Shown: in pieces, positions 45,801 to 55,451 of the stretch
Layout of the letters: every line of letters begins with the position of its first letter
Position numbering within the stretch: position 1 is the first letter of the stretch
Assembly: GCA_002633025.1 (NCBI GenBank)
Contig: NMRB01001630.1
Location: 99,677-163,676 of the forward strand
Direction of reading: 5' to 3'
Length of the DNA stretch: 64,000 bases
Origin: Notospermus geniculatus
Taxonomy: Eukaryota > Nemertea > Pilidiophora > Heteronemertea > Lineidae
Position numbers and translations under genes: made by a program
The notes under the pieces: model-generated
Told to the model about the DNA's origin: nothing
Seen by the model: the letters and a program-made list of their open reading frames with translations, nothing else
Databases searched by the model: none

Positions 45801-45995
45801 GTTGTTTGTCTATTCTTGAAGGTAACAAGCATGCTTTGTCGTGGAAATCTGATATTTATGAGCTCTTGAGGTAGATAATATTTGTGCGATATGAAGTACA
45901 GATATACATTCGATGCCCGGACGTAAAGTGTAGATCTACATACGTTCAGCATCTGGAACGTTGTACGAACAGGAGGGTCCAACGATGAGAAGGAC
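33569..45995 (-). CDS. ADAMTS-like metalloprotease, disintegrin-less, predicted GPI-anchored (15 exons, 5' exon missing)
   Basis: Exons on the minus strand: 45944-45995, 45521-45658, 44860-44984, 44422-44581, 43733-43935, 43333-43426, 42232-42382, 39150-39275, 38121-38370, 37658-37787, 36702-36826, 35607-35823, 34565-34698, 34093-34149, 33569-33817. They total 2211 nt (736 codons plus TGA) and every junction keeps frame. Domains, numbered from the first exon found: reprolysin propeptide (about 18-153) with furin sites RRRR (130-133) and RTRQKR (148-153); catalytic domain (about 186-350) with HELSHTLGMAD (303-313) and a Met-turn at LMAD (M328); one TSP1 repeat (383-433); Cys-rich region with CGVCDGDGTTC (536-546); spacer (to about 673); Thr/Pro repeat stalk (680-706); hydrophobic C terminus (722-736). 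Missing: first coding exon, a disintegrin-like module, and perhaps one exon of the mid catalytic domain. Role inferred: zinc endopeptidase at the cell surface acting on matrix or surface proteins. Confidence 0.9.
34093..34149 (-). CDS. Protease exon: spacer domain, late
   Basis: A 57-nt phase 0/0 exon with acceptor cttattttcag and donor GTTTGG|gtaggt. It encodes FIPHFLRTRFEPEEEAIVW. Confidence 0.8.
34565..34698 (-). CDS. Protease exon: spacer domain, middle
   Basis: A 134-nt exon, phase 1 in and 0 out, acceptor taacgttttcag, donor AATCCG|gtaagc. It encodes a beta-rich stretch including NPGYISPTEWF and GAFKVHWVGVLWEYMNNP, as expected for ADAM_spacer1. The intron upstream carries a cluster of self-similar MITEs. 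Confidence 0.85.
34905..35525. mobile_element. Cluster of about five self-similar palindromic MITEs in a protease intron
   Basis: Units of about 120-130 bp with AGGGAGTTTTCGCAAAGCCC and GAAACGCCAACGC arms stand head to tail at about 34907-35036, 35039-35168, 35170-35279, 35280-35404 and 35405-35525. One further copy is at 53955-54083. Confidence 0.85.
35607..35823 (-). CDS. Protease exon: end of Cys-rich domain and start of spacer
   Basis: A 217-nt exon with acceptor tctctccctcaccgcag and donor TTTATCG|gtaagt. It encodes TVGCDDENF, then RDVCGVCDGDGTTCRVVRG and WHRITVIPSGARDIFVK. VGCD...CGVCxGDGxTC followed by IPxGAxxI is the strongest ADAMTS signature in the window. Confidence 0.95.
35900..36637. 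mobile_element. MITE with TIR AGTGAGGTTTCGCAAATCTG, carrying nested sequence
   Basis: Same TIR as 4892-5297 but about 330 bp longer, because of a central block (about 36040-36380) with its own inverted ends GGCCATGTA(A)AAAAGTTGGT and ACCAACTTTTTAATACATGGC. Lies in the intron before the CGVC exon. Confidence 0.8.
36702..36826 (-). CDS. Protease exon: Cys-rich module, second part
   Basis: A 125-nt exon encoding TPACGNQCNKKGT, VPDGFKCRDGQDDMC and VDGICM. The pattern V-x-DG-x-x-C...D-x-C-V-x-G-x-C is diagnostic of the ADAMTS Cys-rich domain. Donor ATG|gtatgt. Confidence 0.9.
37385..37612. mobile_element. Palindromic MITE built of GTTGAAAG / CTTTCAAC motifs
   Basis: GGGGTTTACACGTTTCAGCA ... GTTTAGACGGTTCAACAGC with many internal TGTTGAAAG repeats on both strands. 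Lies between two protease exons. Confidence 0.7.
37658..37787 (-). CDS. Protease exon: Cys-rich module, first part
   Basis: A 130-nt exon with acceptor ttttttctgtattcag and donor AGCG|gtatgt. It encodes SQEECDRSLSSKTIWELY through NIPGIYSLS. It takes the place of the FRxxQC start of ADAMTS Cys-rich domains and keeps phase (0 in, 1 out). Confidence 0.8.
38121..38370 (-). CDS. Protease exon: linker and thrombospondin type 1 repeat
   Basis: A 250-nt exon with acceptor ttgtgtcctccaacag and donor AAAAAG|gtaacg. After SEFSNCLDNI and a short linker comes GGWGPWTAFGPCSRDCDG and then RKCNDPTPKSFGRVCTG, a clear TSP1 repeat with WxxW. The usual C-x-x-S/T-C-G O-fucosylation site reads CSRDCD here, so the acceptor Ser/Thr is absent. 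Confidence 0.92.
39150..39275 (-). CDS. Protease exon: third ligand position (Asp), Met-turn and end of catalytic domain
   Basis: A 126-nt exon with acceptor ttgtatctttcag and donor TTGTT|gtaagt. It encodes LGMADEYYGQYKNRCPGG followed by LMADQ (Met-turn) and GWSECSKYELEQFL, the usual WSxCSxxxLxxFL ending of the ADAMTS catalytic domain. Gly310 of HExxHxxG is present. Position 313 is Asp instead of His. Confidence 0.9.
39360..40512. mobile_element. Nested group of GTTTACACTAC-type MITEs in a protease intron
   Basis: Begins CCCTGTTTACACTAC and ends TATGTAGTGTAACCACAG. Inner sub-elements carry GACCCGGGCTTTG and GGCGGGTTTTTT. Related to fragments at about 7790-7990 and 63800-63900. Confidence 0.6.
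40631..40824. mobile_element. Near-perfect hairpin MITE, TIR CTGTAAGGGCAAAAATTC
   Basis: Arms of about 95 bp, differing at only a few positions, around a tiny loop (GACGGTGTCACCCGTC). A strong source of hairpin RNA if the protease intron is transcribed. Confidence 0.85.
41024..41448. mobile_element. Palindromic MITE with GGGCCCGTATTCAATAAGGG ends
   Basis: Sibling of 18568-18970: the same inner arms AATCAGCGTACAAATTCTGC and AGACGCAGGATAGTTAGACG type. Confidence 0.8.
41483..42179. mobile_element. TIR element, ends CTCTAAATCCTCAGATTTAT
   Basis: Inverted termini CTCTAAATCCTCAGATTTAT and complement, followed by GGGTACA. Inner inverted blocks TCCCACTGGCGAATTTTGGC and CTTGTCG(T)GGGAAAAAGTCG. Lies immediately downstream of the HELSH exon. 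Confidence 0.75.
42232..42382 (-). CDS. Protease exon: zinc-binding helix, HELSH
   Basis: A 151-nt exon with acceptor aaacattctctccag and donor CACAC|gtacgt. It encodes YGRAMRWGACNPKFHC (compare G-x-A-x-x-G-x-C in ADAMTS catalytic domains) and a helix ending LVTHELSH. His303, Glu304 and His307 are the first two zinc ligands and the general base. The helix continues into the next exon with TLGMAD. Confidence 0.9.
42780..43095 (+). pseudogene. Coding-like remnant on the opposite strand within a protease intron (uncertain)
   Basis: Two plus-strand stretches look coding but lie in different frames: AAIEPAPAINMTDGSIQRL runs to a stop at CAATGA, and one frame over PNEPATIEEVAIYPEKKK continues to a TAA. 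A frameshifted fragment of an inserted gene or transposon would explain this. No family recognised. Confidence 0.25.
43333..43426 (-). CDS. Protease exon: catalytic domain, second strand
   Basis: A 94-nt exon with acceptor cattccattgcag. It encodes VQMWYFLPSLGYRIHVYI then TKVVFIQNTTQEV, matching the metzincin pattern (Vq-x-iY-x-x-x-SLG-x-x-I-x-V-x-x-x-K). The donor GTTG|gtaaaa is in the phase required by the next exon. A competing donor (GAG|gttggt) four bases earlier would break the frame. Confidence 0.8.
43491..43677. mobile_element. MITE of the GGTGTAACGTTTTTCAGTG family
   Basis: Intact inverted ends. Inserted between two catalytic-domain exons. Confidence 0.85.
43733..43935 (-). CDS. Protease exon: start of catalytic domain
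   Basis: A 203-nt exon encoding the pre-catalytic linker and then RLELAIFVDKEYQDAF, the first beta strand of the reprolysin fold, followed by a helix ending IMDVMKQ. Donor AAACAG|gtagag. The acceptor (tgtgtttttcag) and its surroundings are tandemly duplicated 32 bp upstream. Confidence 0.9.
44422..44581 (-). CDS. Protease exon: propeptide end with furin sites
   Basis: A 160-nt exon with acceptor ttatccattttcag and donor CCAACCAG|gtactg. Encodes YSIVPISKNADRKMRRRR and later RDVRTRQKRSYNQP. RTRQKR followed by Ser is a strong proprotein-convertase site for releasing the mature enzyme. Confidence 0.9.
44860..44984 (-). CDS. Protease exon: propeptide part 2 (CVHYGKF region)
   Basis: A 125-nt exon, phase 1 in and phase 0 out, donor GGGAAG|gtacgt. 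Encodes FQYPQGCVHYGKF and GFVVLDLCEGK. These match the C-x-Y-x-G and SxAxLSxCxGLxG landmarks of reprolysin propeptides (Pep_M12B_propep). Confidence 0.9.
45124..45275. mobile_element. MITE of the GGTGTAACGTTTTTCAGTG family, short member
   Basis: Inserted between propeptide exons. Lacks part of the central segment present in the 43491 copy. Confidence 0.8.
45521..45658 (-). CDS. Protease exon: propeptide part 1
   Basis: Acceptor attccttttttcag-type tract at 45659-45672, donor CAACAAT|gtaaga. Encodes LVDTVAFPDVTCNGTKC, then RRFTLHMEHTVDIAPANL. This follows the propeptide pattern in which a hydrophobic strand (xFxLxLxxN) precedes the cysteine-containing HYG/HYQG region. Confidence 0.85.
45944..45995 (-). 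CDS. Protease exon: end of signal peptide / start of propeptide
   Basis: A 52-nt exon with acceptor tttctttttttcctttcag and donor CTGAAC|gtatgt. In the frame that joins the next exon it reads VLLIVGPSCSYNVPDAE. The hydrophobic VLLIVGP followed by small residues looks like the end of a signal sequence. It enters in phase 0 and has no ATG, so the start codon must lie in an upstream exon that I could not find between 46 and 64 kb. Confidence 0.7.
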
Positions 45996-46592
45996 CTGAA
46001 AGGAAAAAAAGAAACGCTGACAACAAAATTAAATACATGTAATGCGCCGTTGGGACCTTATGACCAAATTTCTATTATTAGGATAGAATGACCTGGTGTT
46101 AACCACTTAATCAAAATGAAAGGCTTCTGAGCGATCAAAGAGACCATTCTTGTTTCATTTAGGGTGTAGATGTAGAAGCGTTGGGACCAACTTTCTCAGT
46201 CTATCCCATTGGTTTGGAGATATTCAAGAAAAACTGCTGTCCATTTATTTTTGGCCATGAGTGTACTAGTACATGTACATGTTTTTCGACAAGGCTTTTG
46301 AACAAAACAACTTCATCCGGTGCCCTGCATTGGTAGACAGCCGAATGCACCGCTTCGGCCATGCAGTAGAGAATGTCCGATCACCAGATTTGTGTGTCCA
46401 GTGTCAGAACTCCTCAACGCAACGCACTTGAAGGGCAATCGCTGTGGACTTAACATTTTTAATACTGAGATACGCAGTCAGACTATTGGGTAAATCATCT
46501 GGCAGCTTCTGATTTGTCCGTGTCGGTGATTATATTTTGAGATTTTTAATATGGCTAAATAATGGTACATCCAGGCACGAGAATCCTGGATC

Positions 46593-46940
46593 CGGTGTAA
46601 CGTTTTTCAGTGAGGTCCGCGTGTGCATGTGTGACAGGAATCCAAGTCCACCAGAAATCAAATTCCGGTTTTATTGTCCAGCTAGGGATTAGAATATATG
46701 GCTAGAGAGACCATGACCATTCCAACATAACCTCACAAAAGCGGGCTATTGTTTGGCAGACTTGTATTCCTAGGACGTTGATTTCTGTCACACTTGTGTG
46801 ACATTACAATAGATTAACGGAATAAGCGGCGACTCGACAATGGGCGACACACAGAGAAAAACAGCGAGTCCGTTTCCCAGTGTGTTCCGAACAATGGGAA
46901 TCACACAGAAAAATGACCACACATAAAAACGTTACACCTG
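46593..46940. mobile_element. MITE of the GGTGTAACGTTTTTCAGTG family, long member
   Basis: Extended by about 160 bp relative to siblings (46635-46795, TCCACCAGAAATCAAATTCC ... GACTTGTATTCCTAGGACG), likely a nested insertion. Confidence 0.75.
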
Positions 46941-46945
46941 TCCTG

Positions 46946-47059
46946 TACACTCTAAAAACTAAAGAGTTAAAGAAGAGCCTGTACAGTGAGTGCTCTTAAA
47001 GAGCACTCACTGTACAGGCTCTTTAGGAGTTCCTTTAACTCTTTAGTTTTTAGAGTGTA
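46946..47059. mobile_element. Short perfect hairpin MITE, TIR TACACTCTAAAAACTAAAGA
   Basis: Two arms of about 54 bp around GTGCTCTTAAAGAGCAC. Abuts the previous element. Confidence 0.85.
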
Positions 47060-47925
47060 AACACTTCGATTTGCTCACGGTTATACAATGAAATTAGTAC
47101 AAGATCTACAGGTAAATATTCCTCCCCGATCATTTTTTTATATTACTCACATGTTTGAGGGGCACAATTGGTGAATACAGACGGCACACATACAACAAAC
47201 AGCTGTTGGAAGCCAGCCAGGCAGACATGTAGGATTTTCACAACTACAAGGATATTACGAGGAGAGCGATCAGGATATTGCTGATTATTTTTTAAATGAA
47301 AAAGATTTTCGTGTGGATTTTAGTTTTATATATTCTGTGGACTCTATATGACAGGCTATTCTTACCTGTCAAGATTTATGAGTGGCATATAACCACATAC
47401 ATGTAAACGAGGATTTGGTGAGCTTACTTCCACCCCCACCGAGGCAGTCTGTATCCCGGGGTCTGTATACACACTGATTCAACCTTTTATTATTGTGATT
47501 TTACACAGTCATGTACACTCTGTTGGACTAGGCTCACGATCGTTTTTTGATGAAATTGTATGCTGAGGAGTGTAAATCTGACGGCTGGGAAAGCCTAGTC
47601 ATATCGAGAAAACGAGGGCAGAGTCCAAACAACCTCGAGATTTGGACAGTGGAGAACACAGTCAATTCCTGGCGGGAAAAAATGAAACCGTTTCACCTAA
47701 TCACTCATGAAGGTCCTTGGCGCGGGTGTGAAAAAGCCTCGTAAACCTTTATAATCATGAGAAAAAAATAAGTTGAAACAACCATCATTCTGTCACACAT
47801 CGTAATGGCCTACCAATCCTTACAACCATTGGCCCGATTTCGTTGATTCAGATCAAACTGTTCAGATTACAAATCTATTGCGGATTAAGTGGTGCGCACT
47901 AGCTAGCACGGATTAACAACCGTAG
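47060..47925. other. Stretch with no recognised gene or named element
   Basis: I searched the minus strand for the missing first exon of the protease. Good donors exist (for example CTTGACAG|gtaaga near 47366), but none follows an ATG in the required phase 0. Confidence 0.5.
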
Positions 47926-47929
47926 GGGA

Positions 47930-48795
47930 AGCCGGGGCACGGTGAATCAAGGGGCACAGTGAATCAGGGCATTTTTTTCAAAACTGGCAACGGGGAATAC
48001 CATAATGACACCATCACTATTTGTGTTTGGGGACACCCATCCAATAAAGTTTACATGGTATCTTCAGGATCACTACTTACAAAGTAGCAAGGTAAAGTTT
48101 GTTTTTAGGCATCAAAAGTAAATTTCTGTCAGTTCAGTTTGTATGCCATATCCTGAACACCACCCAGAGATATAAATCAAAACATGATGCAGTAGTTAGC
48201 ATGTCTATTTGTCATTATATACTGAATGGGAGTTTGCTCAGAACAAAAGCGGCATGAACCAGGAGAAGCAGTTTAGGTCAGTGTGCACATGGGGCACATT
48301 GGATCGGGGCACAGTTAATCACTGTGTTCACCATGGCCCATTGATAGATTTTGATTTTACAAGTCAGATAATGTGTGCTCATCATGCCTTATCGGCATTT
48401 GATGTATGATTATGACATAAATAGAAACTGTCTGCCTTCTTTTACTGATGGTTCATTTTATAAGTAAGAAGTTCAGTGTGCTCACCCAGACTAATTGCAG
48501 ATGTCACACCCATACAGTAATTTTGTTCACCTATAATGATCAAGCCTGTGCAGCACCTTTAACAAGGTTTAGTGCAAAATAAATTTTTGCCCTGGAGGCT
48601 GATTCACTCTACCCCGGTACTGGGGCACAGTGAATCACTTGGAGTTTTTTTTTCAAATGTGTCTCACCAAAAGTGTGAAGGTGGTGGCCAGGATCTAATG
48701 CCTTGTGTTTGTACACAACACCCACCTCTTATGCTCAGCTTGCTCACAAAAGACTATGAGAAAATCGACAAAATAATTTTTCCGATTCACTGTGC
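47930..48795. mobile_element. TIR element with GGGGCACGGTGAATC / GATTCACTGTGCCC ends
   Basis: The GGGGCACAGTGAATCA motif recurs at 47950, 48300 and 48622 in direct orientation and inverted at 48782. Non-autonomous; no transposase recognised. Confidence 0.65.
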
Positions 48796-49002
48796 CCTAC
48801 TTGTTAGTGCGGATCAAATCCGAACTAGTGTGACCTCTTATTCCCTATCAAGGCGTTAGTCATGGTTTAAGTCCGGATTAAAATGCTAGTGTGAACACAG
48901 CATTAGAAACCTAGGGGCGTGGGTCCATATTCATAAACTTATAAAGAGGTCCTGGATCCAAGCAATATGAAAATGTACAACAACACTAGCTTTCCCTTAA
49001 AT

Positions 49003-49760
49003 AATGCGCCGTTGGGGACCTTCGGCCGATATTCTATTAGGATAGAATGATGGTGTCAATAGACAGCCGAATGCACCGTTCCGGCCAGTAGCGAGAATGT
49101 CCAATCACCTGACTTGTGTGTCCAGTATCAGAACTCCTCAACGCAACGCACGAAGGGCAATCGCTGTGCGCCTATTTTATTGAGATACGCAGTCAGACTA
49201 TTGGGTAAATCATCTGACAGCTTCAGATTTGTCCATGTCGGCGATTAGGCCAAGTAAAAAAATACTCATGTTTATCGTCCCCGCCCGTGCCTAAAATCAG
49301 GGCCGCACCAAAAATTTTTTTATTTTTTATTTTTGAATTTTGCACCAGAAAAACACTCTGCACGAGGGCAATAGCGCTGTATGTTTGTTGAGTCATAGGC
49401 CTACAATTGATTTGTTAGTGCTGTTAGTGAGGCAGAAATTGAAAGTAAAAAAGCAACAAAGACTGACTGTGACCATGGTCGATGGTGACTCTTGTCATCT
49501 GAGGGGCAATATTCATGATATTGCCCTCTGGAAACCCATCTTTCAAAATAAAAAATAAAAATAAAAAGTGCCCCCCCTTGCCAATTTTGAGGGACCAGGT
49601 GGACGATAAACATAAGTATTTTTTTACTTGGCCTTATATTTTGAGATTTTTAATATGGCTAAATAATGATACATCGAGGCACGAAATGGGCATAATTTCC
49701 ATGAACTGACAATGACATCCAATCTAATGAGCTAAATTTGTTGCCCCAATAACCTTACAT
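49003..49760 (+). repeat. Dispersed repeat paralogous to 46040-46570, with a TTA-type MITE inserted at 49248-49633
   Basis: AATGCGCCGTTGGG, AACTCCTCAACGCAACGCA and TTTTGAGATTTTTAATATGG occur in the same order at both places. The earlier copy has the uninterrupted site GTCGGTGATTATATTTTG at about 46520, so the insertion and its TTA duplication are directly visible. Confidence 0.8.
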
Positions 49761-51234
49761 TTTCGGTTTGAATGTTTTTGTGCTCTGGACGTACAGTACA
49801 TGTAACCACTTAAAATCGGAAATTGTCGGCAATTATATGTATGAGGTCACGACCTGATAGTGTAACAACAACAACAACATTACCCTCGATAGTTCTCTAT
49901 CCTTGAGTACCTCAATTGTTTGCCGTTTTTGAACTTTTCATGCAGCTTTATCTCAAGGATTTAATACAATGTGTATACAAAAGTACTTTTTATTGCTTCA
50001 TTTGGAACAAAATGAGGACATGAACCTTTTATGACGTGCGATTACAACTCGATACATCATCTCATCAATTGGGATAATTACCGACTGATAACTGTACATA
50101 CATGTACGCTCTACATTCCTTTCTGTAAGTACATTACTTCATCTGATCTACCTTTCAGATCTAATCTTGTTTTATGAATCTGTGAACAAACATGTGCCTA
50201 TCCAAAGATGATAATTCAAGATCAGCGCAGCGTTTCTGATAAGTCGACTGGCATGACTGTTCTATAAAATTTCATTTCATTTCGTCATTTTCCGAGTACC
50301 TCGCAATGTATCCTGAGGTAATCAGTGGTTCCTTGCGCTTGCTCACTACGCTTGCTCACTGCGCCAGCGCACGTTGTCGTCCGATATTTTGAATTGGTTA
50401 CTCCATATACATGTACTGTACATGTACCTCTATGAAGCGGGGTTCATTGGCACACGGATTTTGTCCGATTACAGGTCTGTAAAAAATAGATCAAATTGAC
50501 TTTTGCATTGTCGTATCCCGAAAACTAGGGCCAAACGGACTGGAAACGGACTGGATCCGTGCGCCAATGAATCACGCTTGAGCAGGAGTTTTTACCTCGC
50601 TCCTTTTTCACCCCTCGCACTTTGTGTGTAGGCAGGCATGAAGAGGAGCGATCAGACCAAAGCCCTGCTATATGAAAGGATATTACTATGAGACTCAAGT
50701 TGCAGAACGCCTTAATGTGATTGCAAACGCCTCCGATAATGATCAGAATCCGTTTAATTAGCAACATCCTCCGCCACCAACGTCAACATATCCGGAAAAT
50801 TGATTGAACCGTAGATGACCTATTCGGAAGCTCTGCAACATTTAGAACGCCTCCAGCCAATATTGGATGTTCTCTCAACATTTGTCTAGGACCATTCAGA
50901 CAACTGGTCACATAAGCCTTTGAAAGTAAAATATTGAAACGGAATTTATAACTCACCTGAACAAATAAATGGTCAACTAATGGTCAAACACTTGGACAGC
51001 AAATAGACCTTGGCATGAGAGTTAGAGTTCATTTATTGTTCGCCATTTCATCGATTGTGAAAAACTTGAGTGACTGTTTATTTCACCTGTTCAGATGACA
51101 AGATACCCGTACCTCAATTCTCAAACCAGGCTGTAGCCGACCCTTCCTCCAAGATTCCATGCACAAAAAACGGTGGAATTGAGACCGCTCTAAAACCAAG
51201 CGCACATTTGCGACAAATGACTACCTACTTACAG

Positions 51235-52485
51235 GGTGCTTCAAAAAAAGTTGTCATCTCTAGAACCCAAACCCATGAATATGTCTGGCTCAGATTTTGT
51301 AAGCTGTTAGGTGTAGACATACTAACTGATAATGTTTATGCAGTGTTTGTATGCTGGTGTCTTGTTATGACGGAACAGTGACCCCAAAAGTAAAAGGGTC
51401 CAAAATGCAGGTGTCCTCCAACTTAACAATAAAAGAACCATGATGATGTGAATGCACTGGTGATTTCAACAATTGGGCTGAAGGGATCTCTGAAGGGATA
51501 TAATGGTGGCCATGTGAAAGGTAGATTCCAGTAATCCTGGCATGCCTGGCAAATTCTGTACGCAGCAAATGAAATAAATGTTTCATTAAGACCGCCCCCA
51601 TCAATGGGGCGGTCTTCCTTGTTTTTACTGAATTTCTCTCTCTCTCTGGATCTCTCCATCCAATCTGCGGTTTCACCACGATAACTAACGAAAAACGCCA
51701 TGTATCGCAGTAAAACTTTCAGGAATTATAGATATGCACATTACACAGAACCCTATTGATTCTTGGGGTCATCCGTGTACAAATAGTGCGAAATTTGGGT
51801 GAAATTTTCATTTTTTCGAACTGTTGACTGAAATGCCATCTTCAGGCAATTCATAGTACTATTACTACCACTTACATACAGCATACAGCTAAAACATTCC
51901 ACATGTGCATAGTTCGTTCATGTATGCTGAAGATGGCGTTGTGATCACCCTGGACTGGTTCCTATCTTGATTGATCATTCAATGGATGTGGGGAAGAGTC
52001 AATCTCTTTCTGGTCCGCCACATACCTGTTATTGGACCCTGTTGGCAGTACATAGCACATAGTTCAGTTTATCACTGAATAGTAGTGACCTTTACAGCTT
52101 CTCCTTCTGAAGTTAGTAGGGAGAAGTCAAGTCTCCCTCTTTGGAAAAAAGTCTCCCTGCTTTTAGGAATGGGAGAATTTTATTCTCCCTATTTCAAAAA
52201 CCTGGCACCAACCCTGGCCGTTCGATAATTCTCGATCAATCAACTGTGTCTTAGCTCCCAATTTCCAAGGGCGGTCTTTCAATCTTTGTTTTGCTTTTGC
52301 GTTTTTCACCTGCTCAGTCCGAGGCCTCTCATTCATCTGCGCATGAAGTGGTCGGAACCAAAATTTCTCCAGCACCTCCATACATCCTGTCCTATCTCAT
52401 ACCAAATCTGAGCCAAAAATATTCATGGGTTTGGGTTCTAGGAGATATTTTAGAGATGACAACTTTTTTTTGAAACACCCTCTAG
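51235..52485. mobile_element. 1.25-kb TIR element, ends AGGGTGCTTCAAAAAAAG
   Basis: Inverted termini of about 65 bp (AGGGTGNTTCAAAAAAAG, TTGTCATCTCTA, CCCATGAATAT in order, with complement at 52390-52485). The interior has short open frames only. Confidence 0.75.
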
Positions 52486-52552
52486 TCCTTTGGAAATCTC
52501 TTACTGGGTGACTTTCTAATGTGTGGCGGTCTAGGAAAACCCGTCGCTGCTA

Positions 52553-53006
52553 GCGGCAGTCCATCCGTTGGTAAGACAGAGCGGATGAACTAGCGGCGGT
52601 TGCGGAGGTGTACCGACGATAACAACTGAATAACAAAAACAACAGTCAACACGGTCAATGAGTCATCTTGCATCATCACGCTTTTCTCGCCCGTTGCATG
52701 CATTTCTGCATGAACAAAAGCATATTCCTGGTTCCGACATCCCGTAAGTTGCAACAGCAGCCGTCTCAATGGAGTTAGGAATCTGAATCGCACAAAAACC
52801 GCACGAAATATCCATAAAACTCTCCCAGCATCATCATGATCATGACAGCGTGGTCTGAATGTTTACATGAAATCCGAGCACGTGGACTGGCACAGAGTCG
52901 CCACCTCATTGGCTGGTTCGGGGGTGACGTCAGATTATCGTTAATGTATGATAAAAGGATGGCAGACGCTGCACCTGTTCATCAACGGATGGACTGCCGC
53001 TTTAAG
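52553..53006. mobile_element. MITE with TIR GCGGCAGTCCATCCGTTG
   Basis: Inverted ends GCGGCAGTCCATCCGTTG and CAACGGATGGACTGCCGC, followed at once by a small hairpin CTTTAAGAGAGAAC...GTTCTCTCTTAAAG (53000-53034). Directly repeated about 38-bp blocks (52507-52545, 53788-53826) bracket the wider region. Confidence 0.7.
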
Positions 53007-53954
53007 AGAGAACGTTGCTGTTCTCTCTTAAAGCAGCGAAAGCATAGCTACATGGTAAACTCTAGACCACCTTGCAGTCGACATTCGTTCCTGATTTACG
53101 ACTGCTGTCGCCCTCTAGATTCTGGCTGTGATTCGTCGGAATACGTCCAATCAGAATACGAACCTGCTGTGATGACGTATCAGTGGAAGGTATTCCCCAA
53201 AGAAGCCAAGATGATGTAGCCCGTGTACAAACCTGTACATCGTGCCCATATTGTGTACATCTGTGTGCAGCGCTAACGGCAAGCTGCAGGAGTCGAAATG
53301 AGATAGCAGGGTGATTCCTTCAACGCACTATCCGCAGGATGTTTAGGTAATGACACAAAACATCGCTGGGATAGGTCACTTAGTATTCTGCTCGCCGACA
53401 TTCGTTGCACTACCTCGCTGAATGCTCGAAGCGAGAAATGTTCGACGTCAGACGCCATTTTGAACTCTCTCACTGAGCGGGGTCCTTGGTTGTGTCACCC
53501 AAACCCGCTGATAGGACTCAAACTGCCGTTATTAGGCCCTATTGCAAGCCCATTATAGACTCCATTATACAGGGGCAGCTTGAGAGGCTCTGTGGCAAAG
53601 TTGGCAAGAGTGTGATTTGTCGCCAGATTTCGATTTTGCAGTGAGTTAATGCTTCGTCTGCTAGCTGATGCGCGCGACCACACTTCCGGTTTCGCGACCC
53701 CGACAGCAGGCGTAATGCGTGAGCATGAAGCCTGCTTCAGTGGGCTAGGTAAACCCCTACCAAATCTCCACCGGATCAATTATTCTTGGTGACTTTCTGA
53801 TGTGTGGCGGTCCAGGAAAACCCGTCGGATGTCGCTGAGTGATCAACAAGGGCTGCCAGGTTGCATCATCTTGTCCAAACATGGCTACTTACTGCGTTTT
53901 AGTCTTGTCCGAATCATGTCATCTTTTGCGTTAACGCATAAATTATTAGTACAG

Positions 53955-54083
53955 AGTTTTCGCAAAGCCCCCGAAACGGCAACGCCAACGCCAACCCCAT
54001 TGTTTGATGCCACGAAGAGAGCACCGAATAAAAGGATAGACGTACGCGTTGGCGTTTCGGGGGCTTTGAGAAAACTCGCTAAT
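53955..54083. mobile_element. Single copy of the intron-cluster MITE
   Basis: GAGTTTTCGCAAAGCCCC ... GGGGGCTTTGAGAAAACTC. The same family as the five-copy cluster at 34905-35525. Confidence 0.8.
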
Positions 54084-55447
54084 GAACCTGACCCAACTTG
54101 ACCCCGCCTCCGAACCAATCAGACCTCGTAAAACAAATCACCGTTCGGCACTTTCTCTTCTCTTGCCGCTCGCATTTGTAACACGGATTTTGATTGGCAC
54201 CTCGATTTGCCGTCGCACACCGATGATTGGCTGAGGCGGTCAGCTCCTCAGAAACGGAAAATGTGATGGATTCAAACCAGCCTATAGCCTAGATCAATCC
54301 CGTCTTGCACCTCGGAAGCTCGAAGACAAATAAGGTGGCGCCCTCCTGGGCTCGTAGGGTGTATCATGTTCTGAGCCTTCGTTTGAGGTGTTTGCAGGGC
54401 GTTTGCAATTCTCTTGCTCGTCGCATGGAGGCTTTTTGTTCGTTCACGTCAGCTTGACCCCGCTGGCTGGGTGATGTTTGGCAACCGAAACTACACCCAG
54501 GGTATTGTTTTAGTGAAGATTGAGATCCTGGGTAATCTTTGTATATACCCATGACGACATTTACCCTTTCAGCATTATTAGGCCTACATACTAGCAAGAA
54601 CCCGTGGCAATCGGCGATTCTGATTTGGCCGAGGTTGGAATGCACGGCACTGCTGGAATTGGTGCAATAAGGTATGCGGTAGGAATTCAGAAAGCAATCG
54701 AACAACACCGTTAAAAACGTAAAATTGCTACCAGAGGAAAGTTCTCTTTGCTAAACTTTGAGAAAACTCGCTAATGAACCTGACCCAACTTGACCCCGCC
54801 TCCGAACCAATCAGACCTCGTAAAACAAATCACCGTTCGGCACTTTCCTTCTCTTGCCGCTCGCATTTGTAACACGGATTTTGATTGGCACCTCGATTTG
54901 CCGTCGCACACCGATGATTGGCTGAGGCGGTCAGCTCCTCAGAAACGGGAAATGTGATGGATTCAAACCAGCCTTTAGTCTAGATCAATCACCTCTTGCA
55001 CCTCGGAAGCTCGAAGACAAATAAGGTGGCGCCCTCCTGGCCTCGTGGGGTGTATCATGTTCTGAGCCTTCGTTTGAGGTGTTTGCAGGGCGTTTGCAAT
55101 TCTCTTGCTCGTCGTATGGAGGCTTTTTGTTCGTTCACGTCAGCTTGACCCCGTTTGCTGGGTGATGTTTGGCAACCGAAACTACACCCAGGGTATTGTT
55201 TTAGTGAAGATTGAGATCCTGGGTAATCTTTGTATATACCCAGGACGACATTTACCCTTTCAGCATTATTAGGCCTACATACTAGCAAGAACCCGTGGAA
55301 ATCGGCGATTCTGATTTGGCCGAGGTTGGAATGCACGGCACTGCTGGAATTGGTGCAATACGGTATGCGGAGGGAGAATTCAGAAAGCAATCGAAAAACA
55401 CCGTTAAAAAAGTAAAATTGCTACCAGAGGAAAGTTCTCTTTGCTAA
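54066..55447 (+). repeat. Tandem duplication of a unit of about 690 bp
   Basis: Copy 1 about 54066-54756, copy 2 about 54757-55447, nearly identical. Each unit contains ACAAATAAGGTGGCGCCCTC, TGATGTTTGGCAACCGAAAC and AACTTGACCCCGCCTCCGAA. The latter sequence links to the TIR of the element at 60991-62726. Confidence 0.85.
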
Positions 55448-55451
55448 TTAA

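Noticed and set aside
47366-47400. Possible first exon of the protease (ATGCCACTCATAAATCTTGA then CAG|gtaaga)
   Set aside because: It ends in phase 2, whereas the next known exon must be entered in phase 0, and it encodes no hydrophobic signal start.
52836-53219. 127-codon plus-strand frame
   Set aside because: Spans the right end of a MITE and an adjacent hairpin.
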